From positions 811,001 through 875,000 of the forward strand of contig NZ_JACHVC010000012.1 in the NCBI RefSeq assembly GCF_014230145.1: a stretch of DNA of 64,000 nt, read 5' to 3'. Both the position numbers and the translations under genes were made by a program. Below, one piece after another: positions 1 to 9,801 of this stretch. Source of the stretch: Pelagicoccus albus (GTDB lineage: Bacteria > Verrucomicrobiota > Verrucomicrobiia > Opitutales > Opitutaceae). Position 1 is the first letter of the stretch, and each line of letters starts with the position of its first letter. The notes under the pieces are model-generated. The model saw only the letters and a program-made list of their open reading frames with translations. It did no database searches and was not told the DNA's origin.

Positions 1-805
1 GGACTTCGTAATTCAGTCTCTCGGGGGCATCCTCAGGATTTTCCAATCGGGAAAAACGAGAGATAATCTGACGCTCCATTTCGTCCCCATCAAAATCTCC
101 CACCGCGATCACCGCCATGAGGTCTGGACGGTACCATTTCTCGTAAAAGTCGACGAACCTCTCCGCCGGAGCATTCTGCACGACAAACATTGAACCGATC
201 GGAAGCCGCTTCGCGTAGCGGGAGTTGAAGTAGACGAGCGGATATTGCTGGTCCCTGATCCGCTGCGACGCTCCTTGCCCAGACCGCCACTCCTCAACGA
301 TGACTCCTCTTTCCGCTTCGATCTCGAAAGGGTCTAGCGAGATGGCATCCGCCCAATCTTCGAGGATCAGGAAGGCCTTGTCCTTCACTTCCTCGTCATC
401 CCAAGGCACTTCGAGTTTATAGATTGTTTGGTCGAAGGAAGTGCTGGCATTGAGGTGCTGGCCAAATCGCATCCCAATCGATTCCAGAAAGTTAACGAGC
501 TCCTGCTTCTCAAAATGCTTGGTACCATTGAAGGCCATGTGCTCCAGGAAGTGAGCGATACCTCTTTGGTCGTCTTCTTCCTGCAGGGAACCGGCATTCA
601 CCACGAGTCGCAAGGAGACTCGATTTTCCGGTTCCGAATTCTCTCGGATGTAATACCGGAGGCCGTTTGCCAATTCTCCAACCCGGACATCCGGATCCAC
701 TGGCAAGGGTGAATTTAAGTCGAAGTCCTCGGGCAGCTGCGCCTTGGCTGCCGTGAGCAGAGCGATGAAAAGGGAGAAGAATACGAGTGGTTTGAAAAAC
801 GACAT
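1..805 (-). CDS. M16-family zinc metallopeptidase (PqqL/insulinase-like), 3' end cut by window
   Basis: The protein begins with an N-terminal signal peptide (about residues 1-23, ending near AKA/QLP), so it should act in the periplasm or envelope. The M16 inverted zinc motif HFLEH is visible near residue 85, followed about 75 residues later by an acidic AERGVIVEEWR segment that would supply the third zinc ligand. These are hallmarks of the catalytic half of M16 peptidases, which degrade or process peptides. About 268 codons are seen. The family usually has a second, inactive half or a full length of 400-950 residues, so most of the gene lies beyond position 1. The ATG at 805 is the natural start because the signal peptide follows at once. 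It is divergent from the CobW-like gene, with about 118 bp between. The family call is secure; the substrate is unknown. Confidence 0.85.
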   Translation of the reverse strand, partial: MSFFKPLVFFSLFIALLTAAKAQLPEDFDLNSPLPVDPDVRVGELANGLRYYIRENSEPENRVSLRLVVNAGSLQEEDDQRGIAHFLEHMAFNGTKHFEKQELVNFLESIGMRFGQHLNASTSFDQTIYKLEVPWDDEEVKDKAFLILEDWADAISLDPFEIEAERGVIVEEWRSGQGASQRIRDQQYPLVYFNSRYAKRLPIGSMFVVQNAPAERFVDFYEKWYRPDLMAVIAVGDFDGDEMERQIISRFSRLENPEDAPERLNYEV

Positions 806-923
806 CAGCAATTTAAAGGGGATAATCAAACAACCCTTGTGCTAGAAAACAGATTTAGCAATTCGTTCCTCCCAAGGAACAAAACCTTCCCTTTCCTGCC
901 GCCGGTCCTAAAAACAGATCCTC

Positions 924-2171
924 ATGCCTGAAACTTCGCCCAGTCTGTCCGTCACCATTCTTTCCGGCTTCCTCGGAGCAGGAAAGACCACCCTGCTGAA
1001 TCACCTGCTCCTAAACGCCGACGGCGAACGTATCGCAGTCATCGTCAACGATATCGGCGAAGTGAATATAGACGCATCCCTGATCCAAAGCGAAGTTCGC
1101 AGCCTGGAGAGCGGCTCACAAAGCGAGGTGGTCGAGCTGACCGGTGGTTGCATTTGCTGCACCATTCAAGGCGATCTCGCCCTAGCAGTCATGGATCTCG
1201 CCCAAAAAGGAAATATCGACCACATCGTGATCGAGTCCACTGGCGTCGCCGAGCCCACCCAAATCGTACACACCTTCCTAACACCGGGCCCCAACGGCAA
1301 ATCACTGGAGGAAGTGGTTCAAATCGACAGCCTGGTCACGGTCATCGACTCCGCCTTTTTCCTAAAAGAATGGAAGGCGAATCAAGCGAAAGGGGCCAAT
1401 CGCGAACTTCTTCGCCAACAGGATGAGCGGCCTGTTTTTGAATTGGTCGTAGAGCAAATCGAATGCGCCGACCTCCTCGTCATCAACAAGATGGATATGG
1501 TCAGCGACCAAGAACGCTCGGAAATCCGCATCATCTTGGACGAACTCAATCGACGCGCCACTAAACACGAATGTGAAAATGGCCAATTGGCCAACCAAGC
1601 AATCCTTCACAACCATTCCTTCGATTTGGATAAAACCTTGTCGGGCGCAAGTTGGCTCCAAAGCCTCAACAAACAAGACCAGGACTCCGGCCCCGCAGAT
1701 CCCGTGGAAGACGCCCGCCCCGTCACCTTCCGCAAACTCTCCGCACCGGTGAGTTCCCTTATTCAACCGAGCATCTCGAAGGCCCTAGATCCCATCAATA
1801 AAGCCAAGCAGGGTCTCGTCACCCTCGTTTACCGAGCTCGACGCCCCTTCAGCGCCGACAAGTTCGCACACATTATCAACAACTCGATTCCCGGTCTCCT
1901 CCGAGCCAAGGGTTACGCTTGGATCGATGGAAACGACGCCCAAGTCGGCTTCCTCTCTATCGCCGGATCCACGACACGTTGCGACTTCATCGGAAGCTGG
2001 TGGGTTACTGCGCTCGAAAAAGGAAACATCGATCGCTCCCAAATACCTGCCGAGGTGGAACAAAAATGGGAATCTCCACACGGAGACCGACGGCAGGAGC
2101 TCGTATTCATCGGTTTCAAGTTAGACCGCGATAGACTACAAGCTGAACTTGACGCCTGCCTCGTCGACTAG
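924..2171 (+). CDS. CobW/COG0523-family metal-chaperone GTPase
   Basis: This is a 415-residue G3E-class P-loop GTPase. Walker A GFLGAGKT lies at residues 15-22, the metal-binding CxCC motif (CICC) at 76-79, the ESTG switch-like segment near 104-107 and the NKMD guanine-specificity motif at 188-191. A C-terminal CobW_C domain follows from about residue 290. Members insert or deliver metals such as Zn2+ or Co2+ using GTP hydrolysis. Which metal and client are served here cannot be told, because no Zur-like operator, zinc-dependent paralogue or cobalamin gene is adjacent. The ATG at 924 places the P-loop at the usual distance from the N terminus. No Shine-Dalgarno site is visible upstream. The gene appears monocistronic. 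Confidence 0.88.
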   Translation: MPETSPSLSVTILSGFLGAGKTTLLNHLLLNADGERIAVIVNDIGEVNIDASLIQSEVRSLESGSQSEVVELTGGCICCTIQGDLALAVMDLAQKGNIDHIVIESTGVAEPTQIVHTFLTPGPNGKSLEEVVQIDSLVTVIDSAFFLKEWKANQAKGANRELLRQQDERPVFELVVEQIECADLLVINKMDMVSDQERSEIRIILDELNRRATKHECENGQLANQAILHNHSFDLDKTLSGASWLQSLNKQDQDSGPADPVEDARPVTFRKLSAPVSSLIQPSISKALDPINKAKQGLVTLVYRARRPFSADKFAHIINNSIPGLLRAKGYAWIDGNDAQVGFLSIAGSTTRCDFIGSWWVTALEKGNIDRSQIPAEVEQKWESPHGDRRQELVFIGFKLDRDRLQAELDACLVD

Positions 2172-2629
2172 CTCCAGTATCCTTCGTATCTGCATAGGCG
2201 ATACTCAGTTATCCGCTAAGTGTAAAAAAATCTTGATACGGCAGCCAGTCCCCTCGCCGCGGAAACCCGCGAAGCAGCTAATACGTAGATTCAGGTATAA
2301 AGCACAAATTGAGAATAGGACGAACTGTGAAAGAATTCCCCATCATCTTCATAAGTCGTGATTCCTTAAACCCATAATCTAGAACACGAAGCGAAAACCT
2401 AAACTGTTCTCACATCCCAATCCAAATCTTCGAATTCAGCCCAAAAAAAACGCTCGCGATTCCCTCAGTTTAGCCACTGATTCGAATGAACGAACGAGGC
2501 TGCTGCCTGTTTACCTAGCCTCGCTCGAAGACAATAGAATGTCTCCCAATCCAACAACATTTAATAACTCTCGCTCTTTGTCTGAGGTAACACTCTCGCG
2601 GTCGCATTGTATTCACTCGACCTAACTAG
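2172..2629. other. Intergenic stretch without a recognisable gene
   Basis: About 460 bp between the CobW-like gene and the YfiR-like gene. Short open frames here have no family signature and poor composition. No tRNA, riboswitch core or T-tract terminator was recognised. It presumably contains the promoter of the YfiR/kinase pair. Confidence 0.5.
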
Positions 2630-3166
2630 ATGAAGCGCTTCTGCCAAGGTATCCAAGTCGCCATGCTCGTAGCAGCCCTGTGGGCTTGCTTCGCAGCTTC
2701 GGCGTCCCCAGTGCCCAAGGCAAAAGTGGAAGCTGCCATTACTTTGCAGCTCTTAAGCTTCACCGAGTGGTCTGATCAAAAAAGCGGTCCGCGAGTAATC
2801 GGTGTCTTCGAATCGTCCGAAGCGATGACGGAATTCCAAATCGCTGTCGAAAGCGAACAGTACATAGATAAGTTCGAGGTCGTGGCTCTCAGTTCAACCA
2901 CACCCAGCGATCTGATTCAGAGCTGCGACGCTATCTTCTTCGATAAGCCACAAGACACCGCCCTTCCCAGACTCATTAGGAAAATTGAAGGTCAATCTAT
3001 CGTCCTAATTGGTACTTTCGACCAATTCCTCGAGCAAGGCGGGCTAGTTAACCTGGTTCAAAACCAGCGAAAGCTCAGCTTCGAAATCAACATGGCGAAC
3101 TCAAAGCAACGCAACATAGCCTACCGGGCGAAGTTGCTAAAACTGGCTACAAGGATCGTAAACTGA
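2630..3166 (+). CDS. YfiR-like periplasmic protein (DUF4154)
   Basis: A 178-residue protein with a signal peptide (about 1-25, cleavage near ASA/SPV). The body follows the DUF4154/YfiR pattern: an opening segment on 'fTeWsdq', a VIGVFES strand, the 'SCDAIFFDK' strand, the 'gQSIVLIGTFDQFLEQGGLVNLV' region and a closing 'FEINMANSKQRNIAYRAKLLKLA' helix. In Pseudomonas, YfiR is the periplasmic repressor of the CHASE8-containing diguanylate cyclase YfiN. Here the stop codon overlaps by one base the start of a CHASE8-like hybrid kinase (TGATG). Inference: it is the periplasmic input partner of that kinase rather than of a cyclase. No Shine-Dalgarno site is evident before the ATG. Confidence 0.85.
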   Translation: MKRFCQGIQVAMLVAALWACFAASASPVPKAKVEAAITLQLLSFTEWSDQKSGPRVIGVFESSEAMTEFQIAVESEQYIDKFEVVALSSTTPSDLIQSCDAIFFDKPQDTALPRLIRKIEGQSIVLIGTFDQFLEQGGLVNLVQNQRKLSFEINMANSKQRNIAYRAKLLKLATRIVN

Positions 3167-5079
3167 TGGTAAGAGAAATTCCTGAAAGATCGACTCTAGC
3201 CCGTATTTATCGGCAGCTCTCCATTCGCAAGAAACTGGTCTTGCTGATAACAAGCGTCGCAGGTTTCGTAACTATATTCTCGATACTTTTCTCGTTCATC
3301 GTGGAGTACAACCTCTTCAAAGAACGCTTGCTGGAAGAGTACCAAGTAACAACTCGCATGACTGCCTCGAATTTGGCTGTAGCGGTTGCTTTCAACGATC
3401 CCCTCGATGCGGATGATGTCCTTTCGGTACTGTCCGTGCAGAGCCATATCGAATCCGCCGCCATCTACAAACCCGACGGTAGCCTATTTACTTCCTACCA
3501 AAACTCGACTCCTAAACGCCAACCTAGCCTAGCAGACTTTGAGTCGACGGTGGGCTTCTATGATCACGCCCTCGTGGTGAAAGAGCCCATCGAATTCAAC
3601 GAAAGCACCGCCGCATTCCTCGTCCTAAAGGCAGACCTTGGCGAACTGAGAGCCTTCCAACTCGGTAGAAGCTGGGTGTTTGTGATCATCATCGCTCTAT
3701 CTCTATCTGCTGCTGTTTTCCTAGCGACAACTGTCGGCAATCATGTAGCCAAACCAATCATACAGCTTGCGGCGACCACCCGAAGAATAACCGAAGATCA
3801 CGACGTATCGACTCGGCAGGTAAAGACGAGCTACGACGAAACGGGGCAACTAGTCGATGCCTTCAACGAAATGATGGAGGAAATCGAAAAGCGGTCGGAC
3901 GCACTCGTGCACGCGAAAGAAAAAGCCGAAGCATCCAGCCGAGCAAAAGACGACTTCCTTTCAGTTATTAGCCATGAACTCCGCACTCCATTGAATCCTA
4001 TTATTGGATACGTGGAGATACTTCTTCGCAACGCTCATGAAGGAGAAAACCGGAGACAGTTAGGACTCATAAAACAATACTCCGAACACCTCCAGGGATT
4101 GATAGACCGTGTCATCGATTTCAGCCTCTTCGAAAGAGGTGAAGTTAGCCTGACTCCAGAACCCGTTAACTACCAAAGACTCTGTGCGAACGCGGTATCG
4201 CTGCTCGAGACTCAAGCGAGCGAAAAACAAATCCAACTTCTCTACCAACACGAAACAGACCGACCCGACTCGGTTCTATTGGACACACTATCCCTTGATC
4301 GAGTTAAGCTTCAGCAGGTTGTACTAAATCTGCTAGCCAACGCTCTCAAATTCACAGAGGAGGGATCAATAACTCTGAAAACTGCTCTTTTCTGCGATCA
4401 GGCGGATCAAACGATCCTACGTATCGAAGTGGTCGATACCGGCATAGGCATTGCCACTCAGGATAGAGATACCGTATTCAAGCCATTCTCGCAAATCGAC
4501 GTCAGCCTAACCCGGCAATACAGCGGCATGGGGCTTGGATTGGCCATAACTCAGAGGATCGTGGAGGCCATGGGAGGAAAGATCGACTTCGATAGCGAGA
4601 AAGATGAAGGATCAACGTTCTGGCTGGAGATCCCAGTGACTCCAACAAGCGAGCAGGATACCGACCCCAGTCTAGCCCCATCGATCATCGAAAACGAAAG
4701 CGAGGACAAGGGAAGAGTCCTTCTAGTCGACGACCAGCTAGTCAATCTAGAGCTAGGTGAATCGATGCTTGAAAGTACCGGCCACCAAGTGGTCCGAGCC
4801 CAAAGTGGTTTCGAAGCCATCGAGCTTGCTAAGGCTGAGCGTTTCAACCTGATCATACTAGACATCAAGATGCCTCGAATGAATGGGTACGAAACCGCTA
4901 GAGCTCTACGAAAGATAGACAACGTGGGAGCTACCACTCCTATCATCGCCATGACAGCTCATGTAACGTCACGCGGTAACGAGGAATGCCTAGAGGCAGG
5001 CATGAATGATGCGCTTACGAAGCCATTCAACACGGAGCGCCTAAACTTCATCCTGAGCAAGTGGCTCAGGTCCGGCTAA
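3166..5079 (+). CDS. Hybrid histidine kinase with CHASE8-like sensor, HAMP and receiver
   Basis: This 637-residue inner-membrane sensor has TM1 at about 23-48, a CHASE8-like periplasmic region at about 50-165, and TM2 at about 168-190. A HAMP domain (about 192-245, with AKPI) follows. The HisKA domain has phosphoacceptor H270 in SHELRTPLN. The HATPase domain shows the N-box LLANALKF and G-boxes DTGIGI and GMGLGLAI. The C-terminal receiver has an acidic pocket near 522-523, phospho-Asp about D566 and Lys about K619. The receiver means phosphate must pass on to a phosphotransfer protein or stay internal; no Hpt domain is encoded next door. Translational coupling to the YfiR-like gene and tail-to-tail abutment with a TonB-dependent receptor suggest a receptor-linked envelope signal. 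The ligand is unknown. Confidence 0.88.
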   Translation: MVREIPERSTLARIYRQLSIRKKLVLLITSVAGFVTIFSILFSFIVEYNLFKERLLEEYQVTTRMTASNLAVAVAFNDPLDADDVLSVLSVQSHIESAAIYKPDGSLFTSYQNSTPKRQPSLADFESTVGFYDHALVVKEPIEFNESTAAFLVLKADLGELRAFQLGRSWVFVIIIALSLSAAVFLATTVGNHVAKPIIQLAATTRRITEDHDVSTRQVKTSYDETGQLVDAFNEMMEEIEKRSDALVHAKEKAEASSRAKDDFLSVISHELRTPLNPIIGYVEILLRNAHEGENRRQLGLIKQYSEHLQGLIDRVIDFSLFERGEVSLTPEPVNYQRLCANAVSLLETQASEKQIQLLYQHETDRPDSVLLDTLSLDRVKLQQVVLNLLANALKFTEEGSITLKTALFCDQADQTILRIEVVDTGIGIATQDRDTVFKPFSQIDVSLTRQYSGMGLGLAITQRIVEAMGGKIDFDSEKDEGSTFWLEIPVTPTSEQDTDPSLAPSIIENESEDKGRVLLVDDQLVNLELGESMLESTGHQVVRAQSGFEAIELAKAERFNLIILDIKMPRMNGYETARALRKIDNVGATTPIIAMTAHVTSRGNEECLEAGMNDALTKPFNTERLNFILSKWLRSG

Positions 5080-5080
5080 G

Positions 5081-7171
5081 CTAAAACTTGACTCCCGCCG
5101 TAACAAAAACGCCGCGAGCATGCCCGATGTTTCCTCGGTTTAGCAGCAACCCATTGATCGGGTTATTGGGGTAACGTATTTCTTCATCGAATACGTTCGT
5201 AAGCTGAAAATCCAGATAAACGTTTTCCCAAACGTTGTCCCAGCGTAAATTCAAATCACTCACAAAGTAAGCGTCTACTGGTTCGCCAAAGTAGCCGCCA
5301 TCAAGCAGGGGCGAGGTGTTTTCTTCAAGATTGTAGAAGGAAAGCATACCTCCAACATACCGACTCAATATCGATGCAGAAAAATCTCCGTCGCGATAGG
5401 AGAATTTCGCATGCCCCACAAAATCCGGCGAATAGCTCAATTGATTATCCGGAGTCTGAGCGTCTTTCGAATCTTGCAGAGTAACGCCGATCTCGCCTCT
5501 CAGCCGTTCCGAGAAACTCGCCCGAACCAACAGTTCCACGCCATTTGTATCCACATTTCCGCCACCTAGCAGATCATAGTCGATCATGCCATTATCGCGA
5601 AGATGCAAGGTCTGAATTAGCAAGTCGCTAAGGCTATTCCTAAATACGCTGGCACTAACCATTAAGGTTTCTCTAGCCCAAGTGTAATTGGCTTCGATCG
5701 TTCTAGAATGCTCAGACTTGAATTCAGCGCCATTGAAGCTGGGTATCTTGATCGCGTCCCCCATCATCAATTTGAAGACTTGAGTTTCATCCGGCTGATA
5801 AATGAGTGAAACACGTGGCGTCCCATTCCTAAAGACCCCCTTTCGCCCTCCAGGAAGAGGTGTTCCGTCTATCGGTTCATTCACAAAAACATAGCGATCG
5901 TATTCTCCCATCTCCTCTAGACGATATCCGGCCACCAAACTCCACGCCTCCGAAAAATCGTAATTCGCTTGAGCAAAAAGTGACCCTAGGTGTCGTTGGT
6001 CTATCACTACCGACTCATTTAAGATCCCCACCGCTGGAATATGGGTGAACTCCAGAAAATCCGATAGCTCCTGTAGATTTAGCCCTGCTAAAAAACGCAA
6101 TTGGTCCGCCGCATCGTAGGTCAGAAGCGATTCAATTTCCCAATTTTCAAATTCGCGGGTATTGTAGCCTTCGAATCCCACGAAGAGAGCATCGAAATCC
6201 TCTGTCGTTTCGTGGGTAAGATAGGTCAACTTGGTATCAAGGCTGTAATCGCCAAAATTAAGATTCGCCCCTATCGCGATACGAGCGTTAAGGCTATCTC
6301 GCATATTGCCTTCGTCGACCGCAGGATATCCGGTGAACGACTCGACCGTCGCGTCATTGACCGTGTAGTCTAGGTAAAGATTTTTCCACGCCCCCGATAC
6401 TTGAAAGTATTTACTGCTTTGCTCCAAACGCCCCTCTAAGCTCGAATTACCCTCCTCGACGCCAAACGCGGGTAGCAAGGCGACACGGTCGGATCCTACC
6501 ATGTCCAGTAGATCGTAGTCATACCCGTCGTTCTCAGAGTAGCCTGCATTTACGATGATGTGAAAGTCCTCTCCAAATTCTGAGATGCGAGCCGCAAGGC
6601 GGCGAGCTCCGTTCGAGCCGGTAGAAAAACTGAGCTGGTCGTCGTTGAAAGAGTCGTTCGTGATGATGTTGATGGCCCCGAAGAAAGCGCCATTCCCATA
6701 GATGACGCTGTTGGGACCCCGCGAAACTTCGATCCGGTCGATCGCTTCAACCGGAACGCCAAGCCCTTCCATCGGTGTCGCCAGCAAATCGGGCCGCATC
6801 TGGGGGACTCCGTTGACCAGAATCGCCATACTACTGTTTTGCGAACGGCCATTCCAGTAGCCACGCACTCCGAAATTTCCGCTAACCCCCGTGTAATTAT
6901 CGATGTTGTAGAACCCAGGTACGTTTTCGAAAATTTCCGTAAGGCTCGAGTAGCCGAATGTCTCTATATCGTCTCGACTGACCAAGTAGATGCTGGCGGG
7001 CGTATCGCGAATCGCTTCCGGTACCTTGCCGGGAGTGGTGACCTCGATCTCCATCAACTCATCGAGGGAAAGCGAAACCACATCGATTTCGGCCGCGCCT
7101 AAGCTGGAAGCGAGAAATCCAGAAAGAAGAAAGGCTTTGGAAGACAACACAGTGGGGAGATTGACATTCAT
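5081..7171 (-). CDS. TonB-dependent outer-membrane receptor
   Basis: The 696-residue product has a signal peptide (about 1-27), then a short segment resembling a TonB-box region (SLDELMEIEVTTPG). A plug domain at about 40-160 shows 'DTPASIYLVSRDDIE', 'NVPGF', 'VRGYWNGRS' and 'IEVSRGPNSVIYGNGAFFGAINI'. A 22-strand barrel region ends in a terminal Phe (GVKF), as outer-membrane proteins do. Such receptors import large substrates using the proton-motive force relayed by TonB/ExbBD. The TonB2-type operon at 25.5-30.8 kb is a plausible energy source. Only one base separates its stop codon from that of the hybrid kinase on the opposite strand. The substrate cannot be read from the sequence. Confidence 0.92.
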   Translation of the reverse strand: MNVNLPTVLSSKAFLLSGFLASSLGAAEIDVVSLSLDELMEIEVTTPGKVPEAIRDTPASIYLVSRDDIETFGYSSLTEIFENVPGFYNIDNYTGVSGNFGVRGYWNGRSQNSSMAILVNGVPQMRPDLLATPMEGLGVPVEAIDRIEVSRGPNSVIYGNGAFFGAINIITNDSFNDDQLSFSTGSNGARRLAARISEFGEDFHIIVNAGYSENDGYDYDLLDMVGSDRVALLPAFGVEEGNSSLEGRLEQSSKYFQVSGAWKNLYLDYTVNDATVESFTGYPAVDEGNMRDSLNARIAIGANLNFGDYSLDTKLTYLTHETTEDFDALFVGFEGYNTREFENWEIESLLTYDAADQLRFLAGLNLQELSDFLEFTHIPAVGILNESVVIDQRHLGSLFAQANYDFSEAWSLVAGYRLEEMGEYDRYVFVNEPIDGTPLPGGRKGVFRNGTPRVSLIYQPDETQVFKLMMGDAIKIPSFNGAEFKSEHSRTIEANYTWARETLMVSASVFRNSLSDLLIQTLHLRDNGMIDYDLLGGGNVDTNGVELLVRASFSERLRGEIGVTLQDSKDAQTPDNQLSYSPDFVGHAKFSYRDGDFSASILSRYVGGMLSFYNLEENTSPLLDGGYFGEPVDAYFVSDLNLRWDNVWENVYLDFQLTNVFDEEIRYPNNPINGLLLNRGNIGHARGVFVTAGVKF

Positions 7172-7409
7172 CCGTAGAAATCGGGTCAGCGATTGTGCAA
7201 AAGAGTACCGAACTTAAAGGCATTTCAAGAGCAGGTTTCCATTTGCAGCCTATCATTAGGTACCAACCGCGCAGGAAACACCATTTATTCCTAGAAAAAC
7301 TACTAAGCTCAGGTATTCTCCAACTCGAACAACCTTTGGACGAACCTGTTTCCACTTGTACGTTAAGAAGCCGGTACGCCACCTACTCACACCAATCCCC
7401 GCTCCCCAT

Positions 7410-8849
7410 ATGGAACCTATCCTTCTCATCCACGGATACTCGTCCGAGGGCTCCGACAACACCGCCGAAGACATATACGGAACCCTGCCCCAAGAACTCA
7501 GAAAGCACTTCGGAACCGAAACGCTCGATATCAACCTGAGCCGTTGGATTTCCCTCAGCGACGGCATTACGCTGGACGATGTAAGTTTCGCCATGGAACG
7601 GGCCCTGCAAGCCCATGCAAGCAAACTGACCGAAGGCTTTCATGTGGTAATACACAGTACCGGAGCCTTGGTACTTCGCAATTGGATCAAGCTCTTTAGC
7701 CCTAAGCCATGCCCGATTAAAAACGTCGTACACCTAGCGGGCGCGAACTTTGGAAGCGGCTTGGCGCACATCGGACGAGGCCAGATGGCCAGATGGGCTC
7801 GCTTCTTTCAAGGCACCGGCCGCGGCGTGCAGATCTTGGACGAGCTCGAATTTGGCTCCAGCAAGACACTCGACCTGCATTCCCATTTCATCGACGAAGG
7901 AAACGACATGTATCGGGACTACCAAGTGCAGGAGTTTTGCATCATCGGCTCCCAGACCCTTCCCGCGATGAGACACCTCCCCATCCGTTACATAAAAGAG
8001 GATTCATCGGACAATACCGTCAGAACCTCTGCGGGTAATCTTAATTACAACTTCCTTCGTGTAGCTCCCACGGACGAGGCTTTCGAACTGGATGCGGACG
8101 AAGTCGCAGAACTGGTGGGACAAAGACAAGCCGATGAGATTTTGGATACCTCCCCGATCTACCAATTCGACTTGAGCGATATCGCTTCGGAGAGGCAGGC
8201 TGTCCCCTTCTCGGTAGCCTTCGAAACCGCTCACTTCGGCGACGATATCGGGATCGTGACCGGTAGCGACAATCGGGACCAAATCGTTCCCCTCGTGAAG
8301 CGTGCCATTGCTACGCCCTACAACGAAGACGCCTACGCCGAGACCGCTGTAGCCTTCGAAAAAGCGAAGAAATCTACCTTCGAAAAAGCGGGCAAGCTCA
8401 GGGGCAGCACCTTCGACTGGAACAAGCAGGAACAATACGAAGGCCACGCCCAGCTGATATTTCGCTTGAGGGACCAATTCGGCACGCCTGTCAAAGATTT
8501 CGATATCACAATCAAATCCACCCCGCCGGGTACCAACAAAAACAAGTTGGAAAGGATGATTGAAGACAAGCACCTCAACAAGTGCACTCGCGGCATCATT
8601 ACCTTCTACCTGCGAACTCAAAAGTTCGAAAAAGACTCCAAGACTTGGACTGATTTATTGGATAAGGTACCGACAACCCATTTGGAGATAACAGCTCACG
8701 AGGACAATTCGGACGATATCACCTTCGCGCCGCTGAGCATAAAACTAACGCCAACCAAAATCAGGGCCCTAATCCAAACCTTTCGAACTACCATCATAGA
8801 CGTCACTCTCTTGAGACTGCCGAGCTCGAAGGTATTCAGCGTATCCTAG
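7410..8849 (+). CDS. Lipase-like alpha/beta hydrolase with long uncharacterised C-terminal region
   Basis: From the ATG at 7410 the product has 479 residues. It opens with a strand leading to HGY (residues 8-10), the usual oxyanion-hole position of lipases. The nucleophile elbow is IHSTG (81-85, Ser83), so the first glycine of GXSXG is Ile. 'HLAGANFGSGLA' follows, as in triacylglycerol-lipase-like folds. No signal peptide is seen, suggesting a cytosolic enzyme. The region after about residue 230 has no family I recognise. An upstream in-frame ATG at 7356 would add a Pro/His-rich 18-residue leader unlike a hydrolase N terminus, so 7410 is preferred. The substrate is unknown; similar folds also act as esterases or thioesterases. 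Confidence 0.7.
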   Translation: MEPILLIHGYSSEGSDNTAEDIYGTLPQELRKHFGTETLDINLSRWISLSDGITLDDVSFAMERALQAHASKLTEGFHVVIHSTGALVLRNWIKLFSPKPCPIKNVVHLAGANFGSGLAHIGRGQMARWARFFQGTGRGVQILDELEFGSSKTLDLHSHFIDEGNDMYRDYQVQEFCIIGSQTLPAMRHLPIRYIKEDSSDNTVRTSAGNLNYNFLRVAPTDEAFELDADEVAELVGQRQADEILDTSPIYQFDLSDIASERQAVPFSVAFETAHFGDDIGIVTGSDNRDQIVPLVKRAIATPYNEDAYAETAVAFEKAKKSTFEKAGKLRGSTFDWNKQEQYEGHAQLIFRLRDQFGTPVKDFDITIKSTPPGTNKNKLERMIEDKHLNKCTRGIITFYLRTQKFEKDSKTWTDLLDKVPTTHLEITAHEDNSDDITFAPLSIKLTPTKIRALIQTFRTTIIDVTLLRLPSSKVFSVS

Positions 8850-9078
8850 GCGAATTCAGGGCTAGTAAGCTAATTCGCTACGAATAGGAACTTAATCGTA
8901 GCCGGCGTTTCATACGCTCCTTTTCCTTACTGTCGGGTAGTGGTAGCTTGCTTTCGTATCCAGCCGTAAGGGCTTAAATTGTCGCTCGCCAAGCCATTCA
9001 TTCGGCGCGATTCCTGTTTAATCCAACTCGCTCGTTCCTGACACCAAGGAACGATAGCACAATCGCCTAATAAAAAAC

Positions 9079-9092
9079 GCTCCCGCGGGAGC
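9079..9092. other. Perfect 14-bp GC-rich palindrome
   Basis: GCTCCCGCGGGAGC is an exact palindrome preceded by six A residues. It lies 16 bp before the GTG start of the first pseudokinase-like gene, so it falls in the leader of that message or in its promoter. Read on the minus strand it would be a hairpin followed by a T-run, but no minus-strand gene lies upstream for it to terminate. Confidence 0.4.
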
Positions 9093-9108
9093 AGCCAACT
9101 TAGCGAAA

Positions 9109-9702
9109 GTGAAAACGTTTAAATCCACCTTCAACTGTTACTTGATCCTCTGCCTTTGCACCATCGCGGCAGCCTTTTTCCTGCTCGGCTACGAAGGGCT
9201 GCAAACTCAAAGGGAGCAAATAAGCAAGGCCCTCGGCATGCCGCCCGAGTACTTCTGGATCCTAGGTAGCGTGATCACACTGGTCATACTTAGCCTGTTG
9301 CTATCCGCGTTGCACGCTAGGTTGACCAAGCCAATCAAAGACCTTTGCAACCAGTGCAAACTCGGCCTAGTTACCGAAACATTTGCGAGCAAGCAATTTA
9401 GCGAAGTAAAAACCATTCGGGAGTACATTCGCCTCACCCAAGACCGAGCGGAAACGCGGGCGGGACAGATCGAAAAGATGGAGACCGAACTCTTCTCCAC
9501 CCGGAAGGAACGCGACCGAAGCTTCCGAAAAGTTGAGGAGTTTGAAGACCTTGTGGCCAGCTACGTGCGGATCAGAGCCGAGCTAAACATCGACAATTCC
9601 AGCTTACGTCGAGAGAACCAGCGCCTAAACGAGCAAATCGATGCGTTGCGGCGAAAGGAGTTCGGAACATCGAGCGCTAAACGTTTACATAGCCTCGACT
9701 AA
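9109..9702 (+). CDS. Two-TM, HAMP-like, coiled-coil protein without catalytic domain (paralogue 1)
   Basis: A 197-residue protein starting at GTG. It has TM1 at about 9-28, a short periplasmic loop of about 20 residues, and TM2 at about 49-67. A HAMP-like opening (LTKPIKDL, near 72-79) is followed by a long charged coiled coil to the C terminus. No HisKA, HATPase, GGDEF or methyl-accepting segment is present. The first 95 residues align without gaps to the next gene product, including spacing of both TMs, the 'FW' before TM2 and the HAMP-like proline. The two are therefore a tandem duplication. I recognise no named family. The layout is that of a sensor-kinase input half. Role unknown; a scaffold or signalling partner of the neighbour is inference. 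Confidence 0.7.
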   Translation: MKTFKSTFNCYLILCLCTIAAAFFLLGYEGLQTQREQISKALGMPPEYFWILGSVITLVILSLLLSALHARLTKPIKDLCNQCKLGLVTETFASKQFSEVKTIREYIRLTQDRAETRAGQIEKMETELFSTRKERDRSFRKVEEFEDLVASYVRIRAELNIDNSSLRRENQRLNEQIDALRRKEFGTSSAKRLHSLD

Positions 9703-9801
9703 AAGACATCTCAGCTTCCAAGGCATAGTAGTCGGCGGAGAAGCTAAGGCAAAAAAAGTTCGTTGCTAGAGGAAATCCCTAGTACAACATCCATGGACTG
9801 A

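Noticed and set aside
2172-2629. Possible riboswitch or small gene between the CobW-like and YfiR-like genes
   Set aside because: No cobalamin, c-di-GMP or other riboswitch core could be matched, and a 70-codon frame here lacks coding character.
8004-8621. 205-codon minus-strand frame inside the hydrolase
   Set aside because: Shadow of the plus-strand hydrolase; no motif and no start context.
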